From Sphingobacterium griseoflavum (GTDB taxonomy: Bacteria > Bacteroidota > Bacteroidia > Sphingobacteriales > Sphingobacteriaceae), in assembly GCF_014653155.1 (NCBI RefSeq), contig NZ_BNAF01000015.1:1-64000 (forward strand): a DNA stretch of 64,000 bases, in the 5' to 3' direction. Both the position numbers and the translations under genes were made by a program. The notes beneath the pieces are model-generated. The model made no database searches. It saw only the letters and a list, made by a program, of their open reading frames with translations, and was not told the DNA's origin. How positions within the stretch are numbered: the first letter of the stretch is position 1; every line of letters starts with the position of its first letter. Positions 45,011 to 54,010 of the stretch are shown here, piece after piece.

Positions 45011-46090
45011 ATGCAAACAGAAAAATTAAGACTAGGCATTTTAGGTCTGGGTGAAGGGCGTAGCACCATGTCGGCCGCGCTACAGAGTGCACATATTGAA
45101 TTGGTACAGATTTGTGACCTCAACGAAGAGCTGGGGCGTAAGCGCATGAAAGAGTTCGACTTTCATCACTATACCAATCAGTATGAGGATATGTTACAGA
45201 ACCAAGAAATCGAAGCAATAGCTATCTACACGCCCGATCATCTACATGCCACACACATCCGCTTGGCCTTGGAGCATGGAAAGCATGTGGTCTGTACCAA
45301 GCCATTTATCGATAACCTTGCGGATGCCAACGAATTGCTGGCGCTCGCTAAAGAGAGCGGTAAGCGCGTTTTCGTAGGACAAAGCTCTCGTTTTTTTGAG
45401 CCGATGAAAAAGCAACGCCAGGATTATGAAGCCGGATTGATCGGCGAGCTGATCACCATCGAGGGTTACTACCATGCAGACCATCGTTGGTTTTTAGATA
45501 AGCCGTGGTCACTACAGGCTTCTTTTAAGTGGCTTTACGGCGGACTGAGTCATCCTGTGGATTTTATACGCTGGTATCTGCCCGATATTGAAGAAGTTAT
45601 GGGTTACGGTATGTTGAGTGCCAATGGTCAAAAAGGAGGCCTGCAAAATGCGGACACCATGCATTTTATTTTCAAGGCAGAAGATGGTCGTATAGCGCGG
45701 GTTAGCGGTGCTTACACCGGTCCGGTGCAGCCCGTGACGCGCGACAGCGAAATGAGCTGTATCCTGCGCGGTACGGAAGGATGTAGCCAAGCGGATTATA
45801 TGGATCTGCGTTATGCGATCACCGATAAAACCGGTGAAGAACGAATGCTGACCTGGGAGCATAAACTGAAACATTACTTTCGCTTCGAAGGTAAAAGCCA
45901 CCACGCAGGCGAATACCAAAACTATCTGGAGTATTTTGCCCAATCCATTCGTAGCAATACGGAAGCTTTTCCTGATATGAAAGAAGGCATCGGAACTGTT
46001 GCACTTTTACAGGCGATGGATGAATCCTTACGCAGCGGAAAGCCGGTTAGTCCGAAAGAGCTGTTGCAAAAATACGGGGTTAAACGCTAA
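45011..46090 (+). CDS. Gfo/Idh/MocA-family NAD(P)-dependent oxidoreductase (first)
   Basis: Cytoplasmic 359-residue sugar oxidoreductase. The Rossmann motif GILGLGEGRS opens the protein, and the catalytic-lysine region reads VVCTKPFIDN (variant of the usual EKP). The C-terminal alpha/beta domain contains GYYHADHRWF and GGLSHPVDFIRWY. Substrates cannot be read from sequence. D-apiose, methylated fucose or xylose, or another RG-II monosaccharide are plausible given the locus. It lies 2 bases after the GH141 gene and 6 before a symporter. Confidence 0.85.
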   Translation: MQTEKLRLGILGLGEGRSTMSAALQSAHIELVQICDLNEELGRKRMKEFDFHHYTNQYEDMLQNQEIEAIAIYTPDHLHATHIRLALEHGKHVVCTKPFIDNLADANELLALAKESGKRVFVGQSSRFFEPMKKQRQDYEAGLIGELITIEGYYHADHRWFLDKPWSLQASFKWLYGGLSHPVDFIRWYLPDIEEVMGYGMLSANGQKGGLQNADTMHFIFKAEDGRIARVSGAYTGPVQPVTRDSEMSCILRGTEGCSQADYMDLRYAITDKTGEERMLTWEHKLKHYFRFEGKSHHAGEYQNYLEYFAQSIRSNTEAFPDMKEGIGTVALLQAMDESLRSGKPVSPKELLQKYGVKR

Positions 46091-46096
46091 GTCGAT

Positions 46097-47677
46097 ATGA
46101 ATAACATCCTGGATAAATTAACCTTTGTCGACTATAGCATCGTTGTTGCCTATTTGGTAGCGCTTTTAGCAATTGGGCTTTTTTCCTCGCGAAAGCGCGC
46201 CGAAGGTGCCGCACACTTTCTCGCCGGAAAATCGCTTAGTTGGTACAGCATCGGGTTCAATATGTGGGCGACGAATGTTGGTCCGTCGATGCTGCTGGCC
46301 TTCGCTACGGTGGGCTATACAACGGGAATCGTGGCGGTCAATTTTGATTGGTACGCTTTCGTGTTTTTATTTCTTTTAGCCGTAGTCTTCGCGCCACGCT
46401 ACATTGCTTCTGGCGTGCGTACGTTGCCGGAGTTTATGGGTAAGCGCTTTGGACCGAACACGCAGACAATCTTGGCTTGGTATTCCTTGGTTAAGATGTT
46501 GATATCGTGGCTGTCCCTTGGCCTTTTTGCTGGAGGTTTTTTGGTGCGTCAAATTTTAGGTATCCCGATGTGGCAATCCGTAACGGTATTGGTCGCTTTG
46601 GCGGGGCTTTTTGCCTACACCGGTGGGTTACGTACGGTTGCCAAGATCAATATCTTTCAAATGATCCTGCTGATTGTTGTTTCCGCCTTGCTTACCGGAC
46701 TCGGATTGGCGAAGATCGGCGGCCTTGATGGTTTGGTCGCTAGTACACCGGACGGCTATTGGTCCTTGATTCGCCCAGCGAGCGATCCGGATTATCCTTG
46801 GTATGCTATTGCATTGGGCTATCCGGTAGCGGCCATTGCGTTCTTTTGTACCGATCAAGCCATGGTGCAATCAGTATTGGGCGCAAAAGATCTGAAACAA
46901 GGACAATTGGGTGTTAATTTTATCGCTTGGCTCAAAATTCTCTCCTTGCCTTTGTTTATCCTAACAGGCGTGATCTGCTACATCCTGTTTCCAGGACTAG
47001 AAGATCCTTCGTTGGCTTATATGACGATGGTGACAAATCTATTTCCTACGGGGTTGAATGGATTAGTGATTGTGGTGCTGATCGCGGTGCTTGTGGGAAC
47101 AATTGGCTCTTCGCTAAATTCATTGAGCACGGTGTTTACGATGGATATCTACCTGAAACATATCAACCCGACAGCAGACAACCGCACGATAACGCAAACC
47201 GGGCGCTACACCATAATTGTCGGCTGCTTCGCTTCTGTACTCGTTGCTCTAGCTATCGATCAAATCAAAGGACTTAATTTATTTGACGTTTTTCAATCGA
47301 TTTTAGGCTTTATCGCACCTCCTTTGGCCGTTATTTTCCTCTTAGCTGTGCTATGGAAAAGGACCAACAGAGCTGCGGTCAATACGTTGTTAACTTTTGG
47401 CGCCGTATTAAGCTTAGGAACCGGTGTGCTTTACCTGTGGGTATTTCCGAAAGACAGCTACAGCTTTTGGCCACATTACCTGATGCTCTCTTTTTACCTT
47501 TTTGTCGCGTTGCTGCTTTTAGGGATCGTGATATCGCTGCTTGTGGGCAAGTCAGCATTCGAGGAGCAAAACCAGATGGCCTACCGCGTCACAATCGAAC
47601 AACCGCGCCCTGCCGTGAAATGGGCCTGGGGTATTCTTTTTGTCGTCATGATTGGCTTATACCTATTTTTTAAATAA
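46097..47677 (+). CDS. Sodium:solute symporter (SSS family), second copy
   Basis: Inner-membrane sugar carrier of 526 residues with about 14 membrane segments. Family features are FSSRKRAEGAAHFLAGKSLSW, the motif GGLRTVAKINIFQ and LVGTIGSSLNSLSTVFTMDIY. It is closer in type to SGLT-like sugar/sodium symporters than the copy at 25941, so the two probably import different monosaccharides. It sits between the first Gfo/Idh gene and the CoA-transferase cassette and may supply that cassette's substrate. Confidence 0.9.
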   Translation: MNNILDKLTFVDYSIVVAYLVALLAIGLFSSRKRAEGAAHFLAGKSLSWYSIGFNMWATNVGPSMLLAFATVGYTTGIVAVNFDWYAFVFLFLLAVVFAPRYIASGVRTLPEFMGKRFGPNTQTILAWYSLVKMLISWLSLGLFAGGFLVRQILGIPMWQSVTVLVALAGLFAYTGGLRTVAKINIFQMILLIVVSALLTGLGLAKIGGLDGLVASTPDGYWSLIRPASDPDYPWYAIALGYPVAAIAFFCTDQAMVQSVLGAKDLKQGQLGVNFIAWLKILSLPLFILTGVICYILFPGLEDPSLAYMTMVTNLFPTGLNGLVIVVLIAVLVGTIGSSLNSLSTVFTMDIYLKHINPTADNRTITQTGRYTIIVGCFASVLVALAIDQIKGLNLFDVFQSILGFIAPPLAVIFLLAVLWKRTNRAAVNTLLTFGAVLSLGTGVLYLWVFPKDSYSFWPHYLMLSFYLFVALLLLGIVISLLVGKSAFEEQNQMAYRVTIEQPRPAVKWAWGILFVVMIGLYLFFK

Positions 47678-47706
47678 CACATAAACTCTATATACCTCAA
47701 AAACAT

Positions 47707-48873
47707 ATGGCACAAAAAATTCAACTAAAGGGTATCACCTGGGGGCATAGTCGCGGTTTATTGCCGATGGTAGCGACAGCACAACGTTATGAGGAGCTGC
47801 ATCCGGATGTGAAAATCATTTGGAAAAAGCGTACCCTTCAGGAATTTGCAGATAAATCTATTGAACAGCTTGCCGCCGAATACGACTTGCTGGTTATCGA
47901 CCACCCTTGGACCGGGCATGCTGCCGCCAAGAAAGTCATCGTTCCTTTTGATGATTATCTAGATCGTACGTATTTGGAAGATCAACGCTTAAACAGTGTA
48001 GGCAAGTCTTATGTCAGTTACAATTTCGAAAATAAACAATGGGCATTGCCTATTGATGCCGCAACGCCGGTTGCCGCCAGCCGTCCCGATCTTTTGTCTG
48101 CGCTTGGGCTGGCACTGCCACATACGTTTGATGATGTCCTCGCGCTGGCCGATCAAGGTCGTGTAGCTTTTTCCCTCTTGCCAATAGACGTGTTGATGAG
48201 CTTTTACATGTTTTGCTGCTCCCTCGGCGAAGCTCCTTGCGAAAAAGAAGAAGAGGTCATCAGTCCGCTAATCGGCAAGCAAGCGTTAAGCCTGTTTAAA
48301 GCATTGGCCGATCGCGTGGACACGCGCTTTTACAAAAAAAATCCATTTATGGTATTTGAGGATATGGTCAATAACGACAAGATAGCCTATTGCCCTTTTG
48401 CTTATGGCTATTCTAACTATGCGCGGGATGGCTATGCCCGTAAGCTATTGCACTTTCACGATCTGGTAACGCTTCATAATCAGGAACCCATGATCAGCAC
48501 ATTAGGTGGTGCAGGATTAGCGATTTCTGCACACAGTGCGCATGTTGAGATGGCGATGGACTATGCGCAATTTGTGGGTAGCCCGCGTGTGCAGGCTACG
48601 CTGTATGTGGATAATGGCGGACAACCGGGGCATCTAAAAGCTTGGCAAGATGCGGAAGTCAACCGGCGCACATCCAACTTTTTTATGAATACGTTGCCCA
48701 CATTGGAACGCGCTTTTTTAAGACCACGGTATTTCGGACACATGCATTTTCAGGATCATGCCGGTGACGTCGTCGTGGACTATTTAAAAAATGGCGGTGA
48801 GGAGCAAGTTGTGCTGGATAAGCTCAATGAAATGTATAAGCAGTCACGGTTAATGGAAGAGCGACATGGATAA
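47707..48873 (+). CDS. Periplasmic-binding-protein fold without signal peptide (first, cytoplasmic)
   Basis: A 388-residue homologue of family 1 ABC sugar-binding proteins: AQRYEELHPDVKIIWKKRTLQ, LLVIDHPWTG and the late GGAGLAISAHSAH are typical. It begins directly at the first beta-strand (MAQKIQLKGITWGHSRG). An in-frame stop at 47671-47673 leaves only 11 codons upstream with no hydrophobic stretch, so it cannot be exported by the Sec route. No ABC permease or ATPase is nearby. It overlaps the CoA-transferase gene by 8 bases. Role unknown: a cytoplasmic ligand carrier, sensor or enzyme subunit are possibilities. Confidence 0.82.
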   Translation: MAQKIQLKGITWGHSRGLLPMVATAQRYEELHPDVKIIWKKRTLQEFADKSIEQLAAEYDLLVIDHPWTGHAAAKKVIVPFDDYLDRTYLEDQRLNSVGKSYVSYNFENKQWALPIDAATPVAASRPDLLSALGLALPHTFDDVLALADQGRVAFSLLPIDVLMSFYMFCCSLGEAPCEKEEEVISPLIGKQALSLFKALADRVDTRFYKKNPFMVFEDMVNNDKIAYCPFAYGYSNYARDGYARKLLHFHDLVTLHNQEPMISTLGGAGLAISAHSAHVEMAMDYAQFVGSPRVQATLYVDNGGQPGHLKAWQDAEVNRRTSNFFMNTLPTLERAFLRPRYFGHMHFQDHAGDVVVDYLKNGGEEQVVLDKLNEMYKQSRLMEERHG

Positions 48874-50017
48874 CAAGCCACTGGAAGGATTAGTCGTGTT
48901 GGAGTTCGCCCAGTTTATGGCTGCTCCTACGGCAGGCTTACGCTTAGCCGATTTGGGTGCCCGTGTGATCAAAATCGAGCGTCCGCTCGTGGGCGAAGCT
49001 GGTCGTCAGATCGCTATCAAAAATATTTTTGTCGATCAAAGCAGTTTGGTTTTTCATACGATCAATCGGAATAAGGAATCCTATGCGGCCGATCTGAAAA
49101 GTGAAGCTGATCTGGCAATCCTTCGGGAGCTGATAAAAAAGGCAGATGTCATCACGCATAACTTTCGCCCCGGTGTGATGGAGAAGATAGGCTTGGATTA
49201 TCAAGCCGTACAGGAGCTCAATCCTTCGATCATCTACGCAACTGTGACGGGCTACGGCAATGAGGGACCTTGGGCTAAAAAGCCCGGTCAAGATCTTTTG
49301 GTGCAGTCGGTTTCAGGCTTAACTTGGTTATCCGGAAGTGCCGCAGATAATCCGGTTCCCTTTGGTCTGGCCGTGATCGATATGTATTGCGCAACGCACT
49401 TAACACAGGGCATATTAGCCGCTCTTTTAAAGCGGTCGCGCGCAAAAACAAGTGTATTGGTCGAAGTAAGTTTGTTGGAATCAGCGTTGGATATGCAATT
49501 TGAAGTGTTGACCACCTATTTCAATGATGGAGGGCAACTGCCGCAACGTGCCGAAACCCGAGGCGGCGGTCATGCTTACCTAAGTGCTCCGTATGGCGTT
49601 TATAAGACTGCCGAAGGCTATCTCGCTTTGGCAATGGGCGATCTGCCTAAGATTGCCGCCGCATTGGGTTTGCCTTCAGCACCTTATTTAGATCGTTCCA
49701 CGTGGTTTAAAGATAGAGATGTCATTATGCAAACACTAGGTAGCGCATTGCTAGAGGTGTCTGCAAAAATCTGGGTGGAAAAGCTGGAAGCAGAAGGAAT
49801 TTGGTGTGCGGAGGTGAATGACTACCACGCATTTTTTGCTACGCAGGGATTTGCTGAAGCCAATATGTTGCAACATGTTCAGCTACAAGATGGCGACAAT
49901 TTGACAACGACGCGCAGCGTTTACCATATTGACGGAGCATATCTGTTTGCGAACAAGCCGGCGCCGCGTGTGGGCGAACACAATGAGAAAATTCGTTTAG
50001 ATTACCTAAAGCAATAA
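48866..50017 (+). CDS. Class III CoA-transferase (CaiB/BaiF family), first of tandem pair
   Basis: A 383-residue family III CoA-transferase that moves CoA between carboxylic acids. The opening LEGLVVLEFAQFMAAPTAGL and RLADLGARVIKIERP are typical. The nucleophilic Asp172 in AVIDMYC lies where formyl-CoA transferase has Asp169. The glycine-rich KKPGQDLLVQSVSGLTWLSG is conserved. It is followed after one base by a second, related transferase; known malate and citramalate CoA-transferases of this family can be heteromers of two such subunits. The acid activated here is unknown. Confidence 0.88.
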   Translation: MDNKPLEGLVVLEFAQFMAAPTAGLRLADLGARVIKIERPLVGEAGRQIAIKNIFVDQSSLVFHTINRNKESYAADLKSEADLAILRELIKKADVITHNFRPGVMEKIGLDYQAVQELNPSIIYATVTGYGNEGPWAKKPGQDLLVQSVSGLTWLSGSAADNPVPFGLAVIDMYCATHLTQGILAALLKRSRAKTSVLVEVSLLESALDMQFEVLTTYFNDGGQLPQRAETRGGGHAYLSAPYGVYKTAEGYLALAMGDLPKIAAALGLPSAPYLDRSTWFKDRDVIMQTLGSALLEVSAKIWVEKLEAEGIWCAEVNDYHAFFATQGFAEANMLQHVQLQDGDNLTTTRSVYHIDGAYLFANKPAPRVGEHNEKIRLDYLKQ

Positions 50018-50018
50018 T

Positions 50019-51161
50019 ATGTTACCATTAGCAGATTTTACGATAATTGATTTCAGCCAGTTTTTGTCTGGTCCCTTGGCCAGTTTGCGGTTAGCCGATT
50101 TGGGCGCTAGGGTAATAAAGATCGAGAAACCTATCACTGGTGACATTTGCCGACAAATGTATACCTCGGATACGATTTTAAACGGCACATCTACCGTCTT
50201 TCATGCCATCAACAGGAATAAAGAAAGTATCGCTTTGAATCTGAAGGATGAAGATGATCGGCGAGTTATCCGTGATTTAGTCGCAAAAGCGGATGTCGTG
50301 ATGCATAATTTTCGGCCGGGTGTGATGGAGCGCTTGGGTTTTGATTACGCTCGTGTACGCGAAATCAACCCGAATGTGGTTTATGGCGAAATATCGGGTT
50401 ATGGAACAATAGGCCCTTGGGCTAAAAAACCCGGGCAAGATCTCTTGCTGCAATCGTTGACAGGCATGACCTGGCTGAGCGGCGACGCGCCCAACGGTCC
50501 GTTACCGATGGGACTTTCTATCGTCGATATGTTTGCCGGGATGAATCTCGCCAGCGCTGTGCTCGCTTGTTTATACCGTCGTGCGGTGCAAAATATAGGT
50601 GCGCATGTTCAAATCAGCATGCTAGATTCGGCCGTGGATATACAGTTTGAAACGGTAACCACTTATTTTCGAGATGGAAAGCAGTTGCCAAAGCGTACCG
50701 AAGTAAGTAATGCGCACGCCTATTTGGCCGCTCCCTACGGCATCTATAAAACGGCAGACGGTTTCGCCGCGTTGGCCATGGGTTCCATTCCTTTGTTGGC
50801 CAAATTACTGGATTGCCCCGCCTTGGCAGATTTTAAAGATGGTGAGCAGGCTTTTCAGGAGCGCACCGCCATCAAAGCAATATTGGCGAAGCATCTTGTA
50901 ACGCAGCCTACACGCTTTTGGTTGGACATATTGGAGGCCGCGGATATTTGGTGCGCTGATGTGCTGAACTGGGACCGGTTAACGCAACACGAAGGATTTA
51001 AGGTTTTGGAGATGCAGCAGCAGGTCGTCATGGGCGACGGGTTTGCCTATGATACCACACGTTGCCCGATTCGTATTGATGGTGAGCGCTTGACAGCACA
51101 GAAAGGTTCGCCAGCTTTGGGCGAACATACCGATAAGATTAAACAGGAGCTATATGGTTAA
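50019..51161 (+). CDS. Class III CoA-transferase (CaiB/BaiF family), second of tandem pair
   Basis: A 380-residue paralogue of the preceding gene with the same block order: PLADFTIIDFSQFLSGPLASL, RLADLGARVIKIEKP and KKPGQDLLLQSLTGMTWLSG. Asp170 in SIVDMF is the predicted nucleophile, so both copies look catalytically competent. They share much sequence but are diverged throughout, which suggests an old duplication kept for different roles or a heteromer. The stop overlaps the next gene by 8 bases. Confidence 0.88.
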   Translation: MLPLADFTIIDFSQFLSGPLASLRLADLGARVIKIEKPITGDICRQMYTSDTILNGTSTVFHAINRNKESIALNLKDEDDRRVIRDLVAKADVVMHNFRPGVMERLGFDYARVREINPNVVYGEISGYGTIGPWAKKPGQDLLLQSLTGMTWLSGDAPNGPLPMGLSIVDMFAGMNLASAVLACLYRRAVQNIGAHVQISMLDSAVDIQFETVTTYFRDGKQLPKRTEVSNAHAYLAAPYGIYKTADGFAALAMGSIPLLAKLLDCPALADFKDGEQAFQERTAIKAILAKHLVTQPTRFWLDILEAADIWCADVLNWDRLTQHEGFKVLEMQQQVVMGDGFAYDTTRCPIRIDGERLTAQKGSPALGEHTDKIKQELYG

Positions 51162-52377
51162 ACTACGTTTTGCTGTTCGCAAGTTTGAGCCGTTCGAGCG
51201 TCATTTGGAAGCCTGCTGGAAAGCCTATCAGGAAGCAGGTTTTAACAATGTGGAAATGGAGTTTGTGCCGATGGATTTGGAAGAACTCTATAGCGCTATG
51301 TTTACGCACAACGGCCTTCAAAGCGGTGAATGGGATCTTGTTCACCTGAACACAGATTGGTTGGCAGAAGCGTATCAGAAAAACGGTATATCCGAATTAA
51401 ACAGTTTTCTAGAGGCTGCGCCACCCTCTGGTGGGGCAGCGGCTTGGTCGCCAAGCTTAATGGATATGCAGACTTTCGATGGCAGATTGTATGGACTTCC
51501 TTTTCATGACGGACCAGAATGTTTGGTGATACGTAAAGACCTTTTTGAATCAGCTGCCGAACAGCAGCATTTCCGTGCAAGCTATGATCGGGAGCTTACC
51601 GTACCGAAGGATTGGAATGAATTTCTGCAGGTAGCAGAATTTTTTCATCGGCCTGATGAAAACCTTTATGGGACGGTCTTTGCGGGCTATCCCGATGGGC
51701 ACAATGCGGTGTTTGACTTTTGTTTGCAGCTGTGGTCGCGCGGAGGTGAACTGCAAGCTACCGACGGGGCAATCCAACTTCAACAAGCTGCAGCTATACA
51801 AGCGCTGGATTTCTACCGAAATTTATTCAAGCGTGGAAATGTGCTACATCCACAATCGCTGTCCTACGAATCCGTGCAGGCTGGAGAGGCTTTTGCAAGA
51901 GGAGAGGTCGCCATGATGGTCAACTGGTTTGGCTTTGCTTCTTGGGCACAGATTGATGCGCTTTCCTCGGTACGCGGTAAGGTCGACATTGCAGCCATTC
52001 CCGCGGAGGAAGGAATAATCCCACCATCGTTGAATGTTTACTGGCTGTACACACTGGCCGAAGGTAGCCGGCATAAGAACTTGGCTTACGATTTCTTACG
52101 CTATGCTGTTTCTGCACAAAATGATAAAAAGCTAACCTTGGCTGGCGGCGTCGGATGCCGCTACAGTACCTGGTTTGAGGCGGAGGTAAACGAGCGAATC
52201 GATTTTTACTCAAAGTTGGGACCGTTGCATGAAACCGCCCGAACCTTGCCCCGTTTGGCCAACTGGCCGGCAATTGCGCATATCATCGATGAAATGGTAA
52301 ACCTGGCTGTACAGACAGAACACACTAGTGGAACACTCTTAGAAGAAGCACAGATTAAGATAAATCTATTAACATGA
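51154..52377 (+). CDS. Periplasmic-binding-protein fold without signal peptide (second, cytoplasmic)
   Basis: A 407-residue extracellular-solute-binding-protein homologue. It shows family features TFDGRLYGLPFHDGPECLVIRKDLFE, VPKDWNEFLQVAEFF, FARGEVAMMVNWFGFASWA and a YRGST-like late loop (GGVGCRYSTW). The N-terminus MVKLRFAVRKFEPFERH is already the first strand. An in-frame stop at 51091-51093 and the absence of a hydrophobic stretch exclude a signal peptide. It is only distantly similar to the protein at 47707. It overlaps both neighbours (8 and 4 bases), so it should be made with the CoA-transferases. Confidence 0.82.
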   Translation: MVKLRFAVRKFEPFERHLEACWKAYQEAGFNNVEMEFVPMDLEELYSAMFTHNGLQSGEWDLVHLNTDWLAEAYQKNGISELNSFLEAAPPSGGAAAWSPSLMDMQTFDGRLYGLPFHDGPECLVIRKDLFESAAEQQHFRASYDRELTVPKDWNEFLQVAEFFHRPDENLYGTVFAGYPDGHNAVFDFCLQLWSRGGELQATDGAIQLQQAAAIQALDFYRNLFKRGNVLHPQSLSYESVQAGEAFARGEVAMMVNWFGFASWAQIDALSSVRGKVDIAAIPAEEGIIPPSLNVYWLYTLAEGSRHKNLAYDFLRYAVSAQNDKKLTLAGGVGCRYSTWFEAEVNERIDFYSKLGPLHETARTLPRLANWPAIAHIIDEMVNLAVQTEHTSGTLLEEAQIKINLLT

Positions 52378-53447
52378 TAACTATTCCCTACAAAGCCGTG
52401 TTACCGAAAACGATGTTGCCGATTGTGATAATCGGTGCAGGAGGTATTGTTAAGGATGCCCATTTGCCCGCCTATAAAAAAGCAGGCTTTCACGTTTATG
52501 GTATAGTGAACCGCACCAAAGCAAAAGCGGAGGCATTGGCGGATGCCTTTACAATTCCTCACGTGTTTGATACTGTAGAGCAGGCTGTCGCAGAGGCACC
52601 GGCAGACACGGTGTACGATATTACGATTATGCCCAACCAGTTTTTGGAAACCCTAGAAGCATTGCCGGATGGTGCTGCTGTACTGATCCAAAAACCAATG
52701 GGCGACTACTACGCCGATAGCGAAGCGATTTTAGCGGTTTGTAAGCGAAAAAGACTCGTCGCCGCGATCAATTGCCAACTGCGGCAAGCGCCTTTTGTCA
52801 ATGCCGCGCGTTGGCTGATCGAGCAAGGGCATATCGGTGAATTGTACGATATGGAAGTTCGCGTTACCTTACATACGCCCTGGGAACTTTTTCCACATGT
52901 CATGGTACATCCACGGCTTGAAATTTTATACCATAGCGTGCACTATATCGATTTGATCCGATCCTTTTTAGGGAATCCCAAAAGTGTCTATGCCAAAACA
53001 TTGAAGCATCCGGCTAAGGAATTATCCTCCAGCCGCACCACCCTGTTGTTTGATTACGGAGATACGATGCACGCCGTCGTGAATACCAATCATGATCACG
53101 ATTTCGGCCCCGATTACCAAGAAAGTTTCATCAAATGGGAAGGCACAAAAGGCGCTATCAAAGCCAAAATGGGCTTATTGATGGATTATCCGCATGGCGT
53201 TCCCGATCAGTTTTCTTACTGCATCAAATCGCCGGAAGGTAAATATAAGTGGATCGATTTTCCGATCGAAGGCTCTTGGTTTCCCGATGCTTTTATTGGA
53301 AGTATGGGGAGTTTGATGCGTTTTAAGCTTGGAGAAATTGACGTTTTGCCAGCTGCAGCCGAAGATGTCATCCACACGATGGCCGTTGTTGAAGCAGCCT
53401 ACAAAAGCAGTGCCGCAGGCGGTGAAAAAATTGACGAGATCGCGTGA
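52374..53447 (+). CDS. Gfo/Idh/MocA-family oxidoreductase (second)
   Basis: Cytoplasmic 357-residue NAD(P)-dependent oxidoreductase. It has the Rossmann motif IVIIGAGGIVKDAHLPAY and the catalytic lysine in LIQKPMGD, the standard EKP position. The second domain contains EILYHSVHYIDLIRSFLG. It overlaps the binding-protein gene by 4 bases. Together with the MaoC hydratase downstream it suggests oxidation or reduction of a sugar-derived acid before or after CoA activation. Substrate unknown. Confidence 0.85.
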   Translation: MITIPYKAVLPKTMLPIVIIGAGGIVKDAHLPAYKKAGFHVYGIVNRTKAKAEALADAFTIPHVFDTVEQAVAEAPADTVYDITIMPNQFLETLEALPDGAAVLIQKPMGDYYADSEAILAVCKRKRLVAAINCQLRQAPFVNAARWLIEQGHIGELYDMEVRVTLHTPWELFPHVMVHPRLEILYHSVHYIDLIRSFLGNPKSVYAKTLKHPAKELSSSRTTLLFDYGDTMHAVVNTNHDHDFGPDYQESFIKWEGTKGAIKAKMGLLMDYPHGVPDQFSYCIKSPEGKYKWIDFPIEGSWFPDAFIGSMGSLMRFKLGEIDVLPAAAEDVIHTMAVVEAAYKSSAAGGEKIDEIA

Positions 53448-53525
53448 TCATTTTTCAGATTTCACGCACGCACACGTCAATTTTGACTTTTAACTTTTTG
53501 ATTTTTACTTTTTAATTTAAAAGAC
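53448..53525. repeat. T-rich degenerate repeat in the widest gap of the block
   Basis: The gap carries repeated TTTTGAC/TTTTTAC-like units at about 53491-53520, preceded by a short inverted repeat GTCAA-TT-TTGAC. It could attenuate transcription between the oxidoreductase and hydratase genes or be a neutral low-complexity spacer. Confidence 0.4.
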
Positions 53526-53978
53526 ATGCATTTTGAATCTATTTTTTTTGAAGATTACAGCTTAACAGATAAACGCGTCACTTTGGGCCGCACGATAACG
53601 GAAACCGACTTTGTCGTTCATGCCGGCCATACCGGCGATTTCTTTCCGCACCATATGGATGCCGAATGGTGCAAAACACAGCCCTTTGGACAGCGTATCG
53701 CGCACGGCACCATGATATTCGCTATTGGTATAGGCTTGACGGCCTCGGTCATTAACCCAGAGGCTTTTTCTAAAGGGTATGATCGTCTACGTTTCGTCAA
53801 GCCCGTATTCATCGGTGATACCATCCATGCCGAGGTCACCATTTCCGAAAAATCAGATGCTAAAAATCCAGCTTTTGGAACCGTAGTGGAGCATGTGGAA
53901 ATAATTAACCAACACGGCGAAGTCGTGCTTGTGGCTGATCATATTTTACTGGCGAAACGCAAAGAAGCAGTTTCCTAG
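53526..53978 (+). CDS. MaoC-family (hot-dog fold) enoyl-CoA hydratase/dehydratase
   Basis: A 150-residue single hot-dog domain protein. The hydratase-2 motif is HTGDFFPHHMDAEW, with catalytic Asp and His, followed by GQRIAHGTM. Members add or remove water on acyl-CoA thioesters; mesaconyl-CoA hydratase is one relevant relative. Its presence makes sense if the two CoA-transferases upstream form a hydroxyacyl-CoA that is then dehydrated. It is separated from the preceding gene by 78 bases. Confidence 0.87.
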   Translation: MHFESIFFEDYSLTDKRVTLGRTITETDFVVHAGHTGDFFPHHMDAEWCKTQPFGQRIAHGTMIFAIGIGLTASVINPEAFSKGYDRLRFVKPVFIGDTIHAEVTISEKSDAKNPAFGTVVEHVEIINQHGEVVLVADHILLAKRKEAVS

Positions 53979-54010
53979 CATCTTTTAATAGTTACTATCG
54001 AACCCAACTT

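Noticed and set aside
47707..52377. Interpretation of the two binding proteins as parts of an ABC importer
   Set aside because: Neither has a signal peptide and no permease or ATPase gene is present in the window.
53448..53525. Terminator within the large block at the T-rich gap
   Set aside because: The only hairpin is a 5-pair stem with a two-base loop, too weak to call; it is recorded as a repeat instead.
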